Source: Pseudoduganella plicata
GTDB lineage: Bacteria; Pseudomonadota; Gammaproteobacteria; Burkholderiales; Burkholderiaceae_D
Direction of reading: 5' to 3'
Assembly: GCF_004421005.1 (NCBI RefSeq)
Contig: NZ_CP038026.1
Span: forward strand, 1,178,001 to 1,242,000
Length of the DNA: 64,000 bases
In this document: piece by piece, positions 9,889-19,755 of the stretch
How positions within the stretch are numbered: position 1 is the first letter of the stretch
Layout: every line of letters begins with the position of its first letter
Notes under the pieces: generated by a model
Told to the model about the DNA's origin: nothing
The model's database searches: none
What the model saw: the letters and a program-made list of their open reading frames with translations, nothing else
Translations under genes and position numbers: made by a program

Positions 9889-10470
9889 TCACGGCCCCAT
9901 CATGATGACGGTCTGGTTCACGACATTGCCGCCGCGGGTGCCGAAAATGCGCGCCGTGACGACATAGTGCAACTGCGGTTTGTCCTGGTATGCCGGAGCG
10001 TCCGACGACAGGCTGTCGCCCACTTGCGTCGGCGCGCTGACGTTGCGGCGGGCCGAGGTCAGCGTACAGCTGTTGGCGGCATTGTAGGCACCTGTCGCGG
10101 TGCACAGGCGGTGGATGACGTATTCGATGCGCAGGTTCGTCACCGGCTCCGTGATCGTTGCCGCGCCGTCCCAGAACGCGGGCGTCCGTACCGTCCAGGC
10201 GGGATTGAGCGTCGCCACGTACCCGTTGGCCGCCTGATTTTGCGTCAGGAGGCCCTTGTCCACGCCGCTCAGCCAGTCGAACGCCGTGTGCAGCGCCAGG
10301 TCGGCCGATTTCGACAGCGCCGCCTCGTAGGCCAGGTTCGACGTCGTCAGCGTCGTCGACGTCGTCGAGCGCAGCAGGTAGATGCTGCTGACCAGCAGCA
10401 CCGTCAGCATGATCAGCATGACGGGCAGCGCAATCCCTCGTTGCGGGCGTTGTGCGCGTTGCCGCATCAT
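9889..10470 (-). CDS. pilX: Type IV pilus minor pilin PilX
   Basis: 193 residues. The start is the ATG at 10470, which overlaps the pilW stop (ATGA). The N-terminus is a short basic leader ending in QRG, then a hydrophobic helix IALPVMLIMLTVLLVSSIYLL. The +5 glutamate of ordinary pilins is missing, which is usual for PilX/GspK-like tip pilins. The rest is a globular domain with two cysteines (RLCTATG and NSCTLTS). PilX is part of the priming complex with PilV, PilW, PilE and PilY1 in the inner membrane and at the pilus tip. Confidence 0.88.
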   Translation of the reverse strand: MMRQRAQRPQRGIALPVMLIMLTVLLVSSIYLLRSTTSTTLTTSNLAYEAALSKSADLALHTAFDWLSGVDKGLLTQNQAANGYVATLNPAWTVRTPAFWDGAATITEPVTNLRIEYVIHRLCTATGAYNAANSCTLTSARRNVSAPTQVGDSLSSDAPAYQDKPQLHYVVTARIFGTRGGNVVNQTVIMMGP

Positions 10471-11612
10471 GGCCTCCACGCCGCGTTGCGGATCGGGACG
10501 GTCGTCTCGAACACCCGGTAGCGATGGCACTGCCACAGCGGGACGGTATCCAGGTTGACGGTGACGGGGCTGGCGGCGACGGTGGCGGGCGAACGGCTGC
10601 CGAACACCGTCAGCGGCGCCGGCGTGGCGCGGCACCCCTTCGTGACGGGGTCCGGCTTCTCCGGCATCCTGCTGCGGGCGATGACGGCCAGGCGTACGGC
10701 GGCCACCCGCTGGAAATCGCCGGCGCCGCCGGCCACGCCGTCGCCGTCGGCGTCGATCATCAACGCACTCCACGTGCCCACCTGCATGCCGGCGGCGGGA
10801 TCGAAGGCGCTGCCGGCGCGGGTGTCGAAGCCGTACTGTCCCTTGATCGCGACGACGTTGTCGACCACCGCGGCCGGGCTGGCGGAGGCGCCGGCCAGGT
10901 CGGTGGCGCGCAGCATCAGGTTGCCGTCGCGGACCGACCAGGTATGCAGCGCCAGCGTCTGCAGCGGTCCCAGGTTGAAAACGCGCGCCTGGCCGGCGCC
11001 GTAGGCATTGCCCAGCGCGGTGCGGTTGAAGCGGAACGCGGCGCCGCTGTCGAAGTTCAGCATGTAGCCGGGCGGCGTGGCGGACAGCTGCGCCAGCGCG
11101 CACTTGCCGCCGGCCGGTTCCGGGACCATGACGACAACCGACCCCTGCAGGTAGCCGAACGGCTGGCTGGTGGCCACGTTGATGGAGTTGGCGCCCGCGT
11201 AGTTGTCGCGCAGGCGTTCCGAACCCGCGCCGCTCATGGCGCTGCCGGCCATCAGCGTGATGCGGTCCGATGCCGTGCCGCCGCTTTCGATGACGACTGG
11301 CGCCAGCGGTGTCGTCTGGACGCCGCCGCGCAGCACGACGGGCAGCTCGTAGCCTGCCGTGTCGGTCAGGATCGTATCGCAGCCCGACAGCAGCGGGTCG
11401 TTGAGCCCCCAGCCGGCCTGGCCCGCGTCGTTAGCGATCGAGAACATGGCCAGCATTCCGTTCTGCATCGAGTCGGAACCGCCGACGGCAGCGGCCTTGT
11501 TCTGCTCACTGGTGACGAACAGCCGCGTGGCGAAGACGATCGCCAGCATGCCGACCGTGACGCTGACCAGCAGCTCGACCAGCGAGAAGCCGTGCGCGCG
11601 GCTAGACGACAT
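10467..11612 (-). CDS. pilW: Type IV pilus minor pilin PilW
   Basis: 381 residues, the usual size of PilW. A prepilin leader (SRAHG) is cleaved before FSLVELLVSVTVGMLAIV, with Glu at +5 of the mature protein. A large periplasmic domain follows, with several cysteines (SGCDTIL, GGKCALAQ, KGCRATP, WQCHRY). It overlaps pilV by 11 bases at its start and pilX by 4 bases at its stop, so the operon is tightly coupled. Its role is to prime pilus assembly and to link PilY1 to the fibre. Confidence 0.92.
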   Translation of the reverse strand: MSSSRAHGFSLVELLVSVTVGMLAIVFATRLFVTSEQNKAAAVGGSDSMQNGMLAMFSIANDAGQAGWGLNDPLLSGCDTILTDTAGYELPVVLRGGVQTTPLAPVVIESGGTASDRITLMAGSAMSGAGSERLRDNYAGANSINVATSQPFGYLQGSVVVMVPEPAGGKCALAQLSATPPGYMLNFDSGAAFRFNRTALGNAYGAGQARVFNLGPLQTLALHTWSVRDGNLMLRATDLAGASASPAAVVDNVVAIKGQYGFDTRAGSAFDPAAGMQVGTWSALMIDADGDGVAGGAGDFQRVAAVRLAVIARSRMPEKPDPVTKGCRATPAPLTVFGSRSPATVAASPVTVNLDTVPLWQCHRYRVFETTVPIRNAAWRP

Positions 11613-12015
11613 AGGCGGTCACCTGGTGCCGGTTGCCGTCGCCGCCCTGCTTGCGGCGCCATGCGATCGTGACGTCGACCCGCCAGCGCGTGCCCTGCCG
11701 GGCCACTGTCACGGTGGCCGTGGCGCCGGGAATCAGCGCGCGCGTCTCGGCCAGCCATGGCGCCAGCGCGGACCCGGCCTGCCCGTCCGCGGCCAGTGCG
11801 TAGCCGGCGATATTGGCCACGTCGTTGTTCATCATGCCGAGCAGCTTGTCGGCCTGGATGGTGGCCTCGGCGCGCTGGCCCGCATCGGCCAGCGCCGCAT
11901 AGGAACGCGCCTGCAACCCGATCGCACCCAGCAGGCCGATGCCCAGCAGGATCACGGCGATCATGACTTCCAGCAGGGCCACGCCGCCCTGCCTTTGCAG
12001 ACGGCGCGCGTTCAT
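11602..12015 (-). CDS. pilV: Type IV pilus minor pilin PilV
   Basis: 137 residues from the ATG at 12015, which overlaps the fimT stop as ATGA; a longer version from 12060 would add 15 non-pilin residues. The leader NARRLQRQGG precedes VALLEVMIAVILLGIGLLG with Glu at +5, then the usual PilV continuation AIGLQARSYAALADAGQR. It belongs to the minor-pilin priming complex. It lies between fimT and pilW as in other betaproteobacteria. Confidence 0.9.
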   Translation of the reverse strand: MNARRLQRQGGVALLEVMIAVILLGIGLLGAIGLQARSYAALADAGQRAEATIQADKLLGMMNNDVANIAGYALAADGQAGSALAPWLAETRALIPGATATVTVARQGTRWRVDVTIAWRRKQGGDGNRHQVTAYVV

Positions 12016-12641
12016 GGCGGACATGCCCGGCTGTCCGGCGCGGTGATCGCCGGATTGCATTTGGCGACGATGCCCGCCAGGGTGACGACCAGCGCCACCG
12101 GCTGAACGGCGTCGCGCAGGTCGCTTGACGGCGTCAGCTGCAGGCGCGCCAGGCGCCCGACGTCGGCAGTATCGACCCAGCCCAGCGCCGTGAAGTAGAC
12201 GCCCGTGCTGCCCTGCGGCTGCACTGTCGGCACCAGCATGTCGGCGTTCGGCAGCGCCGAGGCGGCGCGGAAAATGGATCTATAAGGGGAGTCGGCGTTC
12301 GGATCGTTGGCCGCCGCTTGCGCGACGCCCGACCAGCTGCCGCTGTCGGCGCTGCACGGCATGCCCGGCACGGGGAAGCAGACGTCGACCTGCCAGTCCA
12401 GCTGGCCGTTGGCATTCGGGCTCAGCACGAGCCGGCTGGCGGCGTTGCGCGCGATTGCCTCGCGCCGCGCCATGGCCAGTCCTTCGGCGTAAAACTCGGC
12501 GGCGCCACGCGCCTTGTTCGACACGACCCACGTCGTCATGTTGGGGATGCCAACGGCCAGCAGCGCGCCCATGACGGCGATCGCCACCATCAGCTCCACC
12601 AGCGTGTAGCCGCCGGCCCGGTGGCCTGTCAGTGGATGCAT
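12012..12641 (-). CDS. fimT: GspH/FimT family minor pseudopilin
   Basis: 209 residues. The leader MHPLTGHRAGG is followed by YTLVELMVAIAVMGALLAVG, with Glu at +5. The GspH-type domain follows with the characteristic NKARGAAEFYAEGLAMARREAIAR helix (about residues 35-60). A disulfide pair is likely in VCFPVPGMPCSADS. It overlaps pilE by 13 bases and pilV by 4. FimT proteins are minor pilins that in some species bind DNA for competence; that role here is inference only. Confidence 0.9.
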   Translation of the reverse strand: MHPLTGHRAGGYTLVELMVAIAVMGALLAVGIPNMTTWVVSNKARGAAEFYAEGLAMARREAIARNAASRLVLSPNANGQLDWQVDVCFPVPGMPCSADSGSWSGVAQAAANDPNADSPYRSIFRAASALPNADMLVPTVQPQGSTGVYFTALGWVDTADVGRLARLQLTPSSDLRDAVQPVALVVTLAGIVAKCNPAITAPDSRACPP

Positions 12642-13072
12642 TCGCCGCTCTTGCGATCCGTCCAGCAGCCGGCGTTTGCCGTCCAGCCGCCCGGGGCGGC
12701 CGTCGTGGCGCGGTTGCCGTTCTGGTCGATCGTGAAGACGAACCCCTGCACCGGGCCCTTGCCCGTGGCGCTAACGCGGTAGGAGGCGCCATCGGCCGCC
12801 GCCAGCGCGAAATCGAAGTTCTGGCTGGCGCGCGGAAAGCCGTTCAGGCCGTCGAGCCCGACGTAGGTGCGGTTGTTCGACCAGAACTGCTCGGCCGTCG
12901 GCTGCACGCTGCCCAGCATGGCAAACGCCTCGGCCAGGCGGCCGCGCGTGACGTGGTCGCGGTACATCGGCACGGCCACGGAAGACAGGATGGCAACAAT
13001 CGCCACCGTCACCATCACTTCGACAAGGGTGAAGCCGCGCTGCAGGCGGGCAAATTTCGATGGGATGGTCAT
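12629..13072 (-). CDS. pilE: Type IV pilin-like protein PilE (minor pilin)
   Basis: 147 residues, first gene of the minor-pilin operon. The leader MTIPSKFARLQRG is cleaved before FTLVEVMVTVAIVAILSSVA (Glu +5). The mature protein has the short PilE fold and a C-terminal pair of cysteines (NAGCWTDRKSGECIH) that closes the D-region loop. Its position ahead of fimT-pilVWX-pilY1 marks it as the minor PilE and not the major pilin gene. The 144 bases upstream, before the hydrolase gene, should hold the operon promoter. Confidence 0.9.
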   Translation of the reverse strand: MTIPSKFARLQRGFTLVEVMVTVAIVAILSSVAVPMYRDHVTRGRLAEAFAMLGSVQPTAEQFWSNNRTYVGLDGLNGFPRASQNFDFALAAADGASYRVSATGKGPVQGFVFTIDQNGNRATTAAPGGWTANAGCWTDRKSGECIH

Positions 13073-13216
13073 GCGCGTCCTCGGCGGTGGTGCAATGAGT
13101 ATTGCCCACAGTCTACTATCCCGACCTGACGTTACCCTGAGGAAAGGCTGACTATTTCCTGACAGTGTGGTTTTGGCGCACCGGCGGCTCGCACGCCGAT
13201 CGCACAGACGCGTACG

Positions 13217-14323
13217 TCACGGCGCCACGTCCCCCGCCTTCTCGGCAATCGGCCGCGCCTGCTGCAGCAGTGCGGCCAGCATCCTGCCCGGCTCCTCGTT
13301 GAACATCTCGTGCGCGGAGTTCTCGAACCAGACCAGCGCCTTGCGCGGCGCCTGCACCCTGGCAAACCACTCGGCCGCCACGCTGGCCGAGACGTTGTGA
13401 TCGTGTCGGCCGTTGAGCAGGATGATGGGGCAATCGAAACGGGTATAGCCACTGAAGTCCAGCGCGACGGTTTCGGCCAGCAGGTGATTTTCCGAGAAGT
13501 CGTTCGCTTTCCAGATGGTGCGCAGGTCGGCATCGGTATATTCAGGTGCCAGGCGGGCGGCGGCGCTTTCGTGATCGGTATTGCGGCGCGCGTACACGGC
13601 GCCGCCATAGTAGCCCAGCCACTTGCGCTGGGCGTACAGGTCGCGCAGGACAACGGGACGGCCGGGGGCCGCATAGTCGCCCAGCGCCTCCAGTTCGCGC
13701 ACGGCTTGCGCATTGTTGTCGCGCCGCGCCGCGTCCAGTGCAAAGCGCAGCCCGCGCCGCTCGCTTTCCGGCGAGTTCGTGATCTGGCCCGCGCCGATAT
13801 AGGCGTGCAGCCAGTCCGGGTGCCGGCGCGCCAGCTCGATGCCCAGCGAACTGCCCCAGGAATGTCCCAGCACGAAGATGCGCTCCTTGCCGAACTCGCG
13901 GCGCAGCCAGGCCACCATCTCTTCGGCATCGGCAATCATGCGCGGGCGCGTCATCGTCAGCGCCACCGCCGCGGGGTCGTTGGCCGCATAGGTCTTGCCG
14001 GCGCCACGCTGGTCCCACTGGACGACGGTGAAAAAATCCTCCCACGGACGCTGGAAATACCAGCTGGTGGGCATCGCCACATAGCCTGGGCCGCCGTGAA
14101 TCATCAGCAGCACGGGATTGCGCCGGTCCATGCCGCGCACGGAGATCCACTGGTCGATGCCGCCGATGCGCACGGCCTGCATACGTTCGATGCCCTGCGG
14201 CGTGACGATGCGGCGCATGTCAGCGACAATTTTTACCGCTTCGGCACGGCTTTCAGGCTTTTGCGCGGACGCGGGGACGAGGACGGTACACAAGGCGAGG
14301 ATGCCGGCGAAACGCAGGATCAT
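13217..14323 (-). CDS. Secreted alpha/beta hydrolase, proline iminopeptidase-like (S33)
   Basis: 368 residues. A signal peptide covers about residues 1-20 (LCTVLVPASA). The oxyanion motif HGGPG is at 76-80 and the nucleophile elbow GHSWGSS at 153-159 with Ser155. Likely acid and base are the Asp in NGRHDHN and the His in ENSAHEMF. These are the marks of the S33 prolyl aminopeptidase group, acting in the periplasm. The start overlaps the histidine kinase stop (ATGA), so it is the third gene of a response regulator-kinase-hydrolase operon and probably a target of, or input to, that system. The substrate is unknown. Confidence 0.88.
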   Translation of the reverse strand: MILRFAGILALCTVLVPASAQKPESRAEAVKIVADMRRIVTPQGIERMQAVRIGGIDQWISVRGMDRRNPVLLMIHGGPGYVAMPTSWYFQRPWEDFFTVVQWDQRGAGKTYAANDPAAVALTMTRPRMIADAEEMVAWLRREFGKERIFVLGHSWGSSLGIELARRHPDWLHAYIGAGQITNSPESERRGLRFALDAARRDNNAQAVRELEALGDYAAPGRPVVLRDLYAQRKWLGYYGGAVYARRNTDHESAAARLAPEYTDADLRTIWKANDFSENHLLAETVALDFSGYTRFDCPIILLNGRHDHNVSASVAAEWFARVQAPRKALVWFENSAHEMFNEEPGRMLAALLQQARPIAEKAGDVAP

Positions 14324-15672
14324 GACAGCTCCGGGACGGGTTGCGGATGGCTGAATCTGATGATAAAACAGGCGCCCTGCCCTCCCGCCGCCGTCTCGAC
14401 AGTCACCCCGGCGCCGTGGGCGGCGGCGATATCGCGCACGATGGCCAGCCCCAGCCCCGTGCCGGCGCTGTGCTGGTCCAGGCGCACAAAGCGGCTGAAC
14501 ACGGCGGCGCGCAGCGCAGGCGGGATGCCGGGGCCGTTGTCCTCGACCGTCAGGACGGCCCCTGCGGCATCGGCGGCGCAGGCCACCGTCACGCGTCCGC
14601 CCGGCGGGGTATAGCGGATCGCGTTGTCGATCAGGTTGTCAGCCAGGTCGCGCAGCAGGAAGCGGTCGCCCTGCACCAGCGCCGGCGCCAGCTCGAAGCC
14701 CAGGTCGATGGCCTTGCGGGCGGCCTGTTCGACGAAATGCTGCACCGTTTCCCCCAGCAGCGCATCCAGCGCTACCGGCTCCATGCGCCGGCGTTCCGGC
14801 CCGGCCGGTTCGGCGCGCGCCAGCGCCAGCAGCTGATTCACCTGGCGGATCATGCGCTCCGTCGATGCGCGCATCATCGCCAGCGCACGGGCGCTGCCGG
14901 CATCCGTCTGGCGGCCATCGAGAACGTCCAGCTGGGCGTGCAGCCCGGCCAGCGGCGTGCGCAGCTGATGGGCCATATTGGCAAGGAAGTCCTGGCGCGC
15001 CCGCGTACCCTGCGCGGCCTGCTCCAGCAGCGCGTTCATCGCGCGCACGACCGGCTCCAGCTCGACCGGCACGTCGGCACTGTCGGTCGGCGCGAGGTCG
15101 TCCGCCGCCCGTGCACGCAGCGCGGCACGCAGCCGTCCCAACGGCCGCAGCCCGCGCGACACGGAATACCAGATCAGGCCCACCGACACGAGCGTCACCA
15201 GAGTTTCGAGCAGGATGAGTGCGCGCACGATGGCGGCCTGCGTCTGGCCGCGCTTGCGCAGCGTTTTCGCCACGCCGACGGTGGCGCCCTGCGCGGCGGC
15301 CACGAAGACCATGCGTACCGGCTCGCCGCGCACGGTGGCGTCAAATGCCATTCCCGGCGCCGCGGCAACGCGGGGAAAATCGGGATCGCCCGCCAGCAGA
15401 CGCCCGGTGCTGTCGCGAACGGCCAGATAGACCGCATCCGTCTCGTCGCGGCGCAAAATCTGTTCCGCCTGTGGCGGCAGATCGACTTGCAGCGCCCCGC
15501 CGCTCCCCGTCACGCGTGCGGCCAGTGCACCCGCCATGTCCAGCAGGCCCTGGTCGAACGCCAGCCGCGCGAGCACCCAGGCCAGCACATACACCAGCGC
15601 GCCGCCGGCCAGGTTGACGATCAGGACGGGCCCGATCAACCAGCGCAGCAGGCGCACGCGCAGGCTACCCAT
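14320..15672 (-). CDS. Sensor histidine kinase, TctE/QseC type
   Basis: 450 residues from the ATG at 15672, which overlaps the response regulator by eight bases; the frame extends further upstream but there it only shadows the regulator gene. Two membrane helices flank a periplasmic sensor of about 110 residues. HAMP is followed by the phospho-acceptor helix with ANMAHQLRTPL (His near 235) and a HATPase domain with DNLIDNAIRYTPPGG and DNGPGIP. It should phosphorylate the adjacent OmpR-type regulator. The signal is unknown; TctE relatives sense carboxylates. Confidence 0.92.
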   Translation of the reverse strand: MGSLRVRLLRWLIGPVLIVNLAGGALVYVLAWVLARLAFDQGLLDMAGALAARVTGSGGALQVDLPPQAEQILRRDETDAVYLAVRDSTGRLLAGDPDFPRVAAAPGMAFDATVRGEPVRMVFVAAAQGATVGVAKTLRKRGQTQAAIVRALILLETLVTLVSVGLIWYSVSRGLRPLGRLRAALRARAADDLAPTDSADVPVELEPVVRAMNALLEQAAQGTRARQDFLANMAHQLRTPLAGLHAQLDVLDGRQTDAGSARALAMMRASTERMIRQVNQLLALARAEPAGPERRRMEPVALDALLGETVQHFVEQAARKAIDLGFELAPALVQGDRFLLRDLADNLIDNAIRYTPPGGRVTVACAADAAGAVLTVEDNGPGIPPALRAAVFSRFVRLDQHSAGTGLGLAIVRDIAAAHGAGVTVETAAGGQGACFIIRFSHPQPVPELS

Positions 15673-16369
15673 CGGCTTCCAGCATGTAGCCGAAGCCGCG
15701 GATGGTGCGGATGGCGATGCCCGCTTCCACCGTTTTCTGGCGCACCCGCGACACATAGACCTCGACGGCGTTCGGCGTGACGTCGTCGCCCAGCGGCAGG
15801 ATGGCGTCGATGATCTGCTGCTTCGACACGACACGCGACACGTGCAGCAGCAGGTATTCCAGCACCGCCCACTCGCGTGCGGACAGGTCGATGACGCGCT
15901 CGCCGACTTTGGCGCGGCGCGTGGCGTTGTCCAGGGTCAGCGCGCCCAGCGCCAGCACGGCAGTCCTGGGCGCGTGACGGCGCGCCAGCGCGCGCACCCG
16001 CGCCACCAGTTCGGGCGTGGCGAAAGGCTTGACCAGGTAATCGTCCGCACCCAGCTCCAGGCCCTTGACGCGGTCCTCGACGGCGTCGCGCGCCGTCAGC
16101 AGCAGCACGGGCACTGCACTGCCGCGCGCGCGCAGCCGGCGCACGATGTCGAAGCCGTCCATGCCCGGCAGGCCGATATCGAGCACCAGCACATCGAACG
16201 CATGGCCGGCGGCAAGCCGCGCATCGGCCGCGGCGCCGTCGCGCAACGTGTCCACGGCGATGGCGTGACTCGCCAGCAGGCGGGCGATGGCGTCCGCCAG
16301 GACGGGATCGTCTTCGACCAGGAGGACGCTGGTTGGCATGGGCTCGGTCCGGGCTGCGGGAGCGTTCAT
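15665..16369 (-). CDS. OmpR-family response regulator, TctD/QseB type
   Basis: 234 residues from the ATG at 16369, which has GGGGC just upstream; another start is at 16339 ([11 protein letters not shown]). The receiver domain has the acidic pair EDD, phospho-acceptor Asp in [16 protein letters not shown] and Lys in DDYLVKPF. The C-terminal winged helix ends in the typical [12 protein letters not shown]. It is the first gene of the operon with the kinase and the hydrolase and is divergent from the chemoreceptor at 16486, sharing about 115 bases of promoter region with it. Confidence 0.93.
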   Translation of the reverse strand: MNAPAARTEPMPTSVLLVEDDPVLADAIARLLASHAIAVDTLRDGAAADARLAAGHAFDVLVLDIGLPGMDGFDIVRRLRARGSAVPVLLLTARDAVEDRVKGLELGADDYLVKPFATPELVARVRALARRHAPRTAVLALGALTLDNATRRAKVGERVIDLSAREWAVLEYLLLHVSRVVSKQQIIDAILPLGDDVTPNAVEVYVSRVRQKTVEAGIAIRTIRGFGYMLEADG

Positions 16370-16485
16370 TATGCCCCAGCCGTATCGCCCCGGCTGCATC
16401 GGTGCTCCCGGCGCGTCGCGGTTTCATCGCCCTGTCATATTCGACATGCATTATTGCGCGTTGGAAACTAACCAGTGATACCCGC

Positions 16486-18441
16486 ATGCGATTCCTCTTC
16501 CACCCCGCCGTCGCGCTGATGCAGCGCCTGTGCCTGCTGCCGAAATTTCTCGTCATCTCGCTTGTGTTCCTGCTGCCGCTGCTGCTGGCGACAGGTCTCC
16601 TGATGTCGGAGCTGCAGCGCTCCGTGGCTGCGACGGAGCGGGAGCGTACCGGCGTGGCGGGCGTGACCCGGCTGGTGGAGATCGCCCGGCTGGCGCAGCA
16701 GCGCCGCGCCCTGGAGCACCTCCGCCTGGCTGCCCATCAGCCGACGGACGCCGCCGCGCTGTCGCGCGAACTGGCGGAGCGCCTGGCCGAGCTGGAAAGC
16801 TGGCGACGCGGCCCCGGGTCGGCCGTGCTGGCCGACAGCGGCAAGCTGCCCGCCCAATGGTCCACACTGCGCGCCGACAACCCGGCACGCGACGCCCGCG
16901 CCAGCTTTACCCTGCACAGCGCGCTGATCGCCGAGGCGTCGCGCCTGATGGGGGACGTGGCCGACCGGTCCGGCCTGAGCCTGGACCCCGAGGTGCGCAC
17001 GCACCATCTGGCCGAGCTGTTCCTGACGACGTTCCCCGACATTGCCGACAGCCTGTCGGTGCTTTCCGCGCGCGGCGGCGCCTACATCGACAGCGGGCTG
17101 CTGGAAGCCAACGAGGATGGCCTGCTGAACGCAACGGCGCTGCTGGCCCGGCATGCGCTGGAGCGCGTGCCCGACCAGGCACGCCGGCTGACCGCAACCA
17201 ATCCCGCGCTGGAACCGGTGCTGGCGCCACGAATGGCGGCTGTGCCGGCGGCGCTGGCATTCCTGGACCGCAGCCGCAACGAGGTGACGAACGCAGTCGA
17301 CCAGACATCCGGGCGCGAGTTCAACGCGGCCGGCAGCCGTGCCGTCGATGGCCTGTACGGCATCGTGCGCACGTCCGCCGTCGCGCTGGACGGTCTGCTG
17401 GCCAAGCGGGCCGCGCGCGACAGGTTGCGGCGGAACATCGTGCTGGGCGCCGTGCTGGCGGCGATCCTGGTGGCGGCGTGGCTGTATGCCGGGTTCTACC
17501 ATTCGTTCGCCCGCGATATCGGCGCGTTGCACGGCGCCGTGCAGGCGGCTGCGGCGGGCGACCTGTCGGTGCGGATCTCGTCCCCCGCGCGTGACGAACT
17601 GGGCAGCCTGACGGATGCGTTTGCCAACACGATGGGCACGCTCAGCGCGCTGATGACGGACATCCGCCGTGGGGCCCGCCGCATCGACGGCGCGGCCGAC
17701 GAGCTGGCCGCCGGCAATGCCGGCCTGTCGGCGCAGACGGACAGGCAGGCGCAGGTGCTGGGCGACACGGTGGCGTCGATGCGCGAGCTGGCCCAGTCCG
17801 TCAGCGACAATGCCGTCCACGTGCAGCATGGCGAGGCGCTGGCCCGCACAGCAGCCGACACGGCCATTCGCAGCGGCAGCGACGTGCTGGCCGTGGTGGA
17901 CGTCGTCAAGGCAATGCGCACGGGCTCGGAACGGATTGCCGACATTATCGGCGTCATTGACGGCATCGCGTTCCAGACCAATATCCTGGCGCTGAACGCG
18001 GCGGTCGAGGCCGCGCGCGCCGGCGAACAGGGCCGCGGCTTTGCCGTCGTGGCGGCGGAGGTGCGCAGCCTGGCGCAACGCTCGGCTGCCGCGGCACTGG
18101 AAGTCAAGCACCTGATCGCAGCTTCCGTCACGCAGGTCGAGGCGGGCAGCGAGCTGGCGGACCAGGCAGGCAACACGATGGCGCAATTGCAGGACGCCGT
18201 GCGCCAGATGACAGCGGTGCTGGAGCGCATCGGTGCCGTCGAGGCGGCGCAGCGGACGGAAATTGCCGCGCTCAACGTGGCGCTGGACCGCATCGACCGG
18301 ATGAACCGGCGCAATGCGGAGCTGACCGCGCAGGCGTCCAGCGGCGCCAGTCGGATACATGCTGAGTCGGCGCTGCTCAATGGTGCACTGGGCCGCTTCC
18401 GGCTGCGCCGCCAAGCCGCTGTCCAGCCCGCGTTATCCTGA
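16486..18441 (+). CDS. Methyl-accepting chemotaxis protein
   Basis: 651 residues from the ATG at 16486; upstream in-frame codons overlap the divergent regulator and are not pilus- or receptor-like. One membrane helix is near residues 20-45 ([17 protein letters not shown]) and a second near 315-335. Between them is a long helical periplasmic sensor of about 270 residues. HAMP ([11 protein letters not shown]) precedes the signalling hairpin with the highly conserved tip [20 protein letters not shown] and [19 protein letters not shown]. It couples to CheW/CheA. No C-terminal CheR-binding pentapeptide is present. The ligand is unknown. Confidence 0.93.
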   Translation: MRFLFHPAVALMQRLCLLPKFLVISLVFLLPLLLATGLLMSELQRSVAATERERTGVAGVTRLVEIARLAQQRRALEHLRLAAHQPTDAAALSRELAERLAELESWRRGPGSAVLADSGKLPAQWSTLRADNPARDARASFTLHSALIAEASRLMGDVADRSGLSLDPEVRTHHLAELFLTTFPDIADSLSVLSARGGAYIDSGLLEANEDGLLNATALLARHALERVPDQARRLTATNPALEPVLAPRMAAVPAALAFLDRSRNEVTNAVDQTSGREFNAAGSRAVDGLYGIVRTSAVALDGLLAKRAARDRLRRNIVLGAVLAAILVAAWLYAGFYHSFARDIGALHGAVQAAAAGDLSVRISSPARDELGSLTDAFANTMGTLSALMTDIRRGARRIDGAADELAAGNAGLSAQTDRQAQVLGDTVASMRELAQSVSDNAVHVQHGEALARTAADTAIRSGSDVLAVVDVVKAMRTGSERIADIIGVIDGIAFQTNILALNAAVEAARAGEQGRGFAVVAAEVRSLAQRSAAAALEVKHLIAASVTQVEAGSELADQAGNTMAQLQDAVRQMTAVLERIGAVEAAQRTEIAALNVALDRIDRMNRRNAELTAQASSGASRIHAESALLNGALGRFRLRRQAAVQPALS

Positions 18442-18945
18442 CGAGACGACTACACGCCCCACTGGGCACCGCCGCCCTTACTGTCGCGCTCACCGTTCAA
18501 GGCTGTGTAGGAATCTGCCTTGCCGGTGTTGCTCACCACTATGTTCGGTGGCTGACACGCGATCTGGTGCGCCGTTGCGCCATCCCGCTGCGACACCGGT
18601 GCAAGCCGGTGCCGATTCCACCGTTGGCAGGTCCAGCCGCAGTCTAATGCCCGTCCAGGCAGTGCGGCGCTCCTCGAAATGCCAACGGTGCGCCGCGGAT
18701 TCAGACTCCATGATAAGCAATTCGCATTTTTGGTAGGACTAGGCTGACATGTTGTCATCTTGCCAGCCTACACCCCAGCGGAAGCCCGTCTTATGTTCGT
18801 AACCTACATAGAAAACTAAAGTACACCCTATGCAATCGGCAAAGCAGCGCGAGAACAGAAGCGCTCCCGGACTGTCCAAGCTTTACGAAGGTAGACACCC
18901 CCGGCCCCGACGAGCAAACCGTGTACCCAAGTCTGTGAGGATAAA
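18442..18945. other. Gene-free spacer between chemoreceptor and Crp-like regulator
   Basis: About 500 bases without a credible gene. Short open frames on both strands lack ribosome binding sites and recognisable domains. The right half (from about 18715) turns AT-rich and should hold the promoter of the Crp-like gene. A weak dyad GCGGCGC/GCGCCGC lies near 18660-18695 but has no T-tract. Confidence 0.5.
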
Positions 18946-19755
18946 ATGAACAACATTCAACCTGGCGCTACCGAAAAAAACAATGTCTCCCGTTCGATGC
19001 CTGTCGGCTCGCGGGACTTCAAAGTGGCGTCCCGGCCCGTTGTCAGCTATAGCGGTACCCAACAGAACGAACTGCTTGCCGCGCTGCCCCGCCCGGTACT
19101 GGAATCCCTGTTCGAGCACCTGGAGCTCGTGCAGCTGCCGTTCGGCAAAGAACTCTTCGAATATGGCAGCAAGCTGGAAAATGTGTACTTCCCCACCACG
19201 GCCATCGTGTCGCTGCTGTACGTCATGGAAGACGGCGCCACGACGGAAATCGCCGTGGTCGGCCATGAAGGCGTCGTCGGCGTCTCCATGTTCCCGGGCG
19301 AACGCGCCATGTGCACCGCGGTCGTGCAGAGCGCCGGTTACGGCTATCGCCTGAAAGCGCAGGCGCTGCGCGACGTGTTCAACCAGGGCGGCGCACTGCC
19401 GCAACTGCTGATGCGCTACAACACGGCGCTGTTTGCCCAGATGGCGCAGAACGCCGTCGGCGGCCGCCACAGCTCGATCGAGCAGAAGCTGTGCCGCTGG
19501 CTGCTGGACCGCCTGGACCGCTCGCCAAGCAACGAGCTGAAGGTCACGCAGGAAATGATCTCGATCATGCTGGGCGTACGGCGCGAAAGCATCACGGCCG
19601 CCGCCGGCAAGCTGCAGGAAGACGGCCTGATCACCTACCGCCGCGGCAACATCACTGTGCTAGACCGTGCGGGTCTGGAACGCTATGCCGGAGAGTGCTA
19701 TAAGGTGGCGAAGACGGAATATGATCGTCTGCTCGTTGACGTAGCAGGTTGCTGA
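18946..19755 (+). CDS. Crp/Fnr family transcriptional regulator
   Basis: 269 residues. The start ATG at 18946 follows GAGGATAAA. An N-terminal cyclic-nucleotide-binding-type beta roll covers about residues 45-165 and a Crp-type winged helix-turn-helix about 175-250 (TQEMISIMLGVRRESITAAAGKL). It has no N-terminal cysteine cluster for an Fe-S centre, so it is not an Fnr oxygen sensor. The cNMP pocket lacks a clear GExA-R pair. Its 3' end overlaps the convergent histidine kinase gene by 104 bases. The regulon and effector are unknown. Confidence 0.9.
   Translation: MNNIQPGATEKNNVSRSMPVGSRDFKVASRPVVSYSGTQQNELLAALPRPVLESLFEHLELVQLPFGKELFEYGSKLENVYFPTTAIVSLLYVMEDGATTEIAVVGHEGVVGVSMFPGERAMCTAVVQSAGYGYRLKAQALRDVFNQGGALPQLLMRYNTALFAQMAQNAVGGRHSSIEQKLCRWLLDRLDRSPSNELKVTQEMISIMLGVRRESITAAAGKLQEDGLITYRRGNITVLDRAGLERYAGECYKVAKTEYDRLLVDVAGC

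Noticed and set aside
5703-9905. 1400-codon open frame on the plus strand
   Set aside because: It is fully antisense to pilY1, rich in Arg/His/Ala with no domain, and arises from high-GC third codon positions of the real gene.
18450-18758. Possible 102-residue gene after the chemoreceptor
   Set aside because: No ribosome binding site, no domain and no support from composition.
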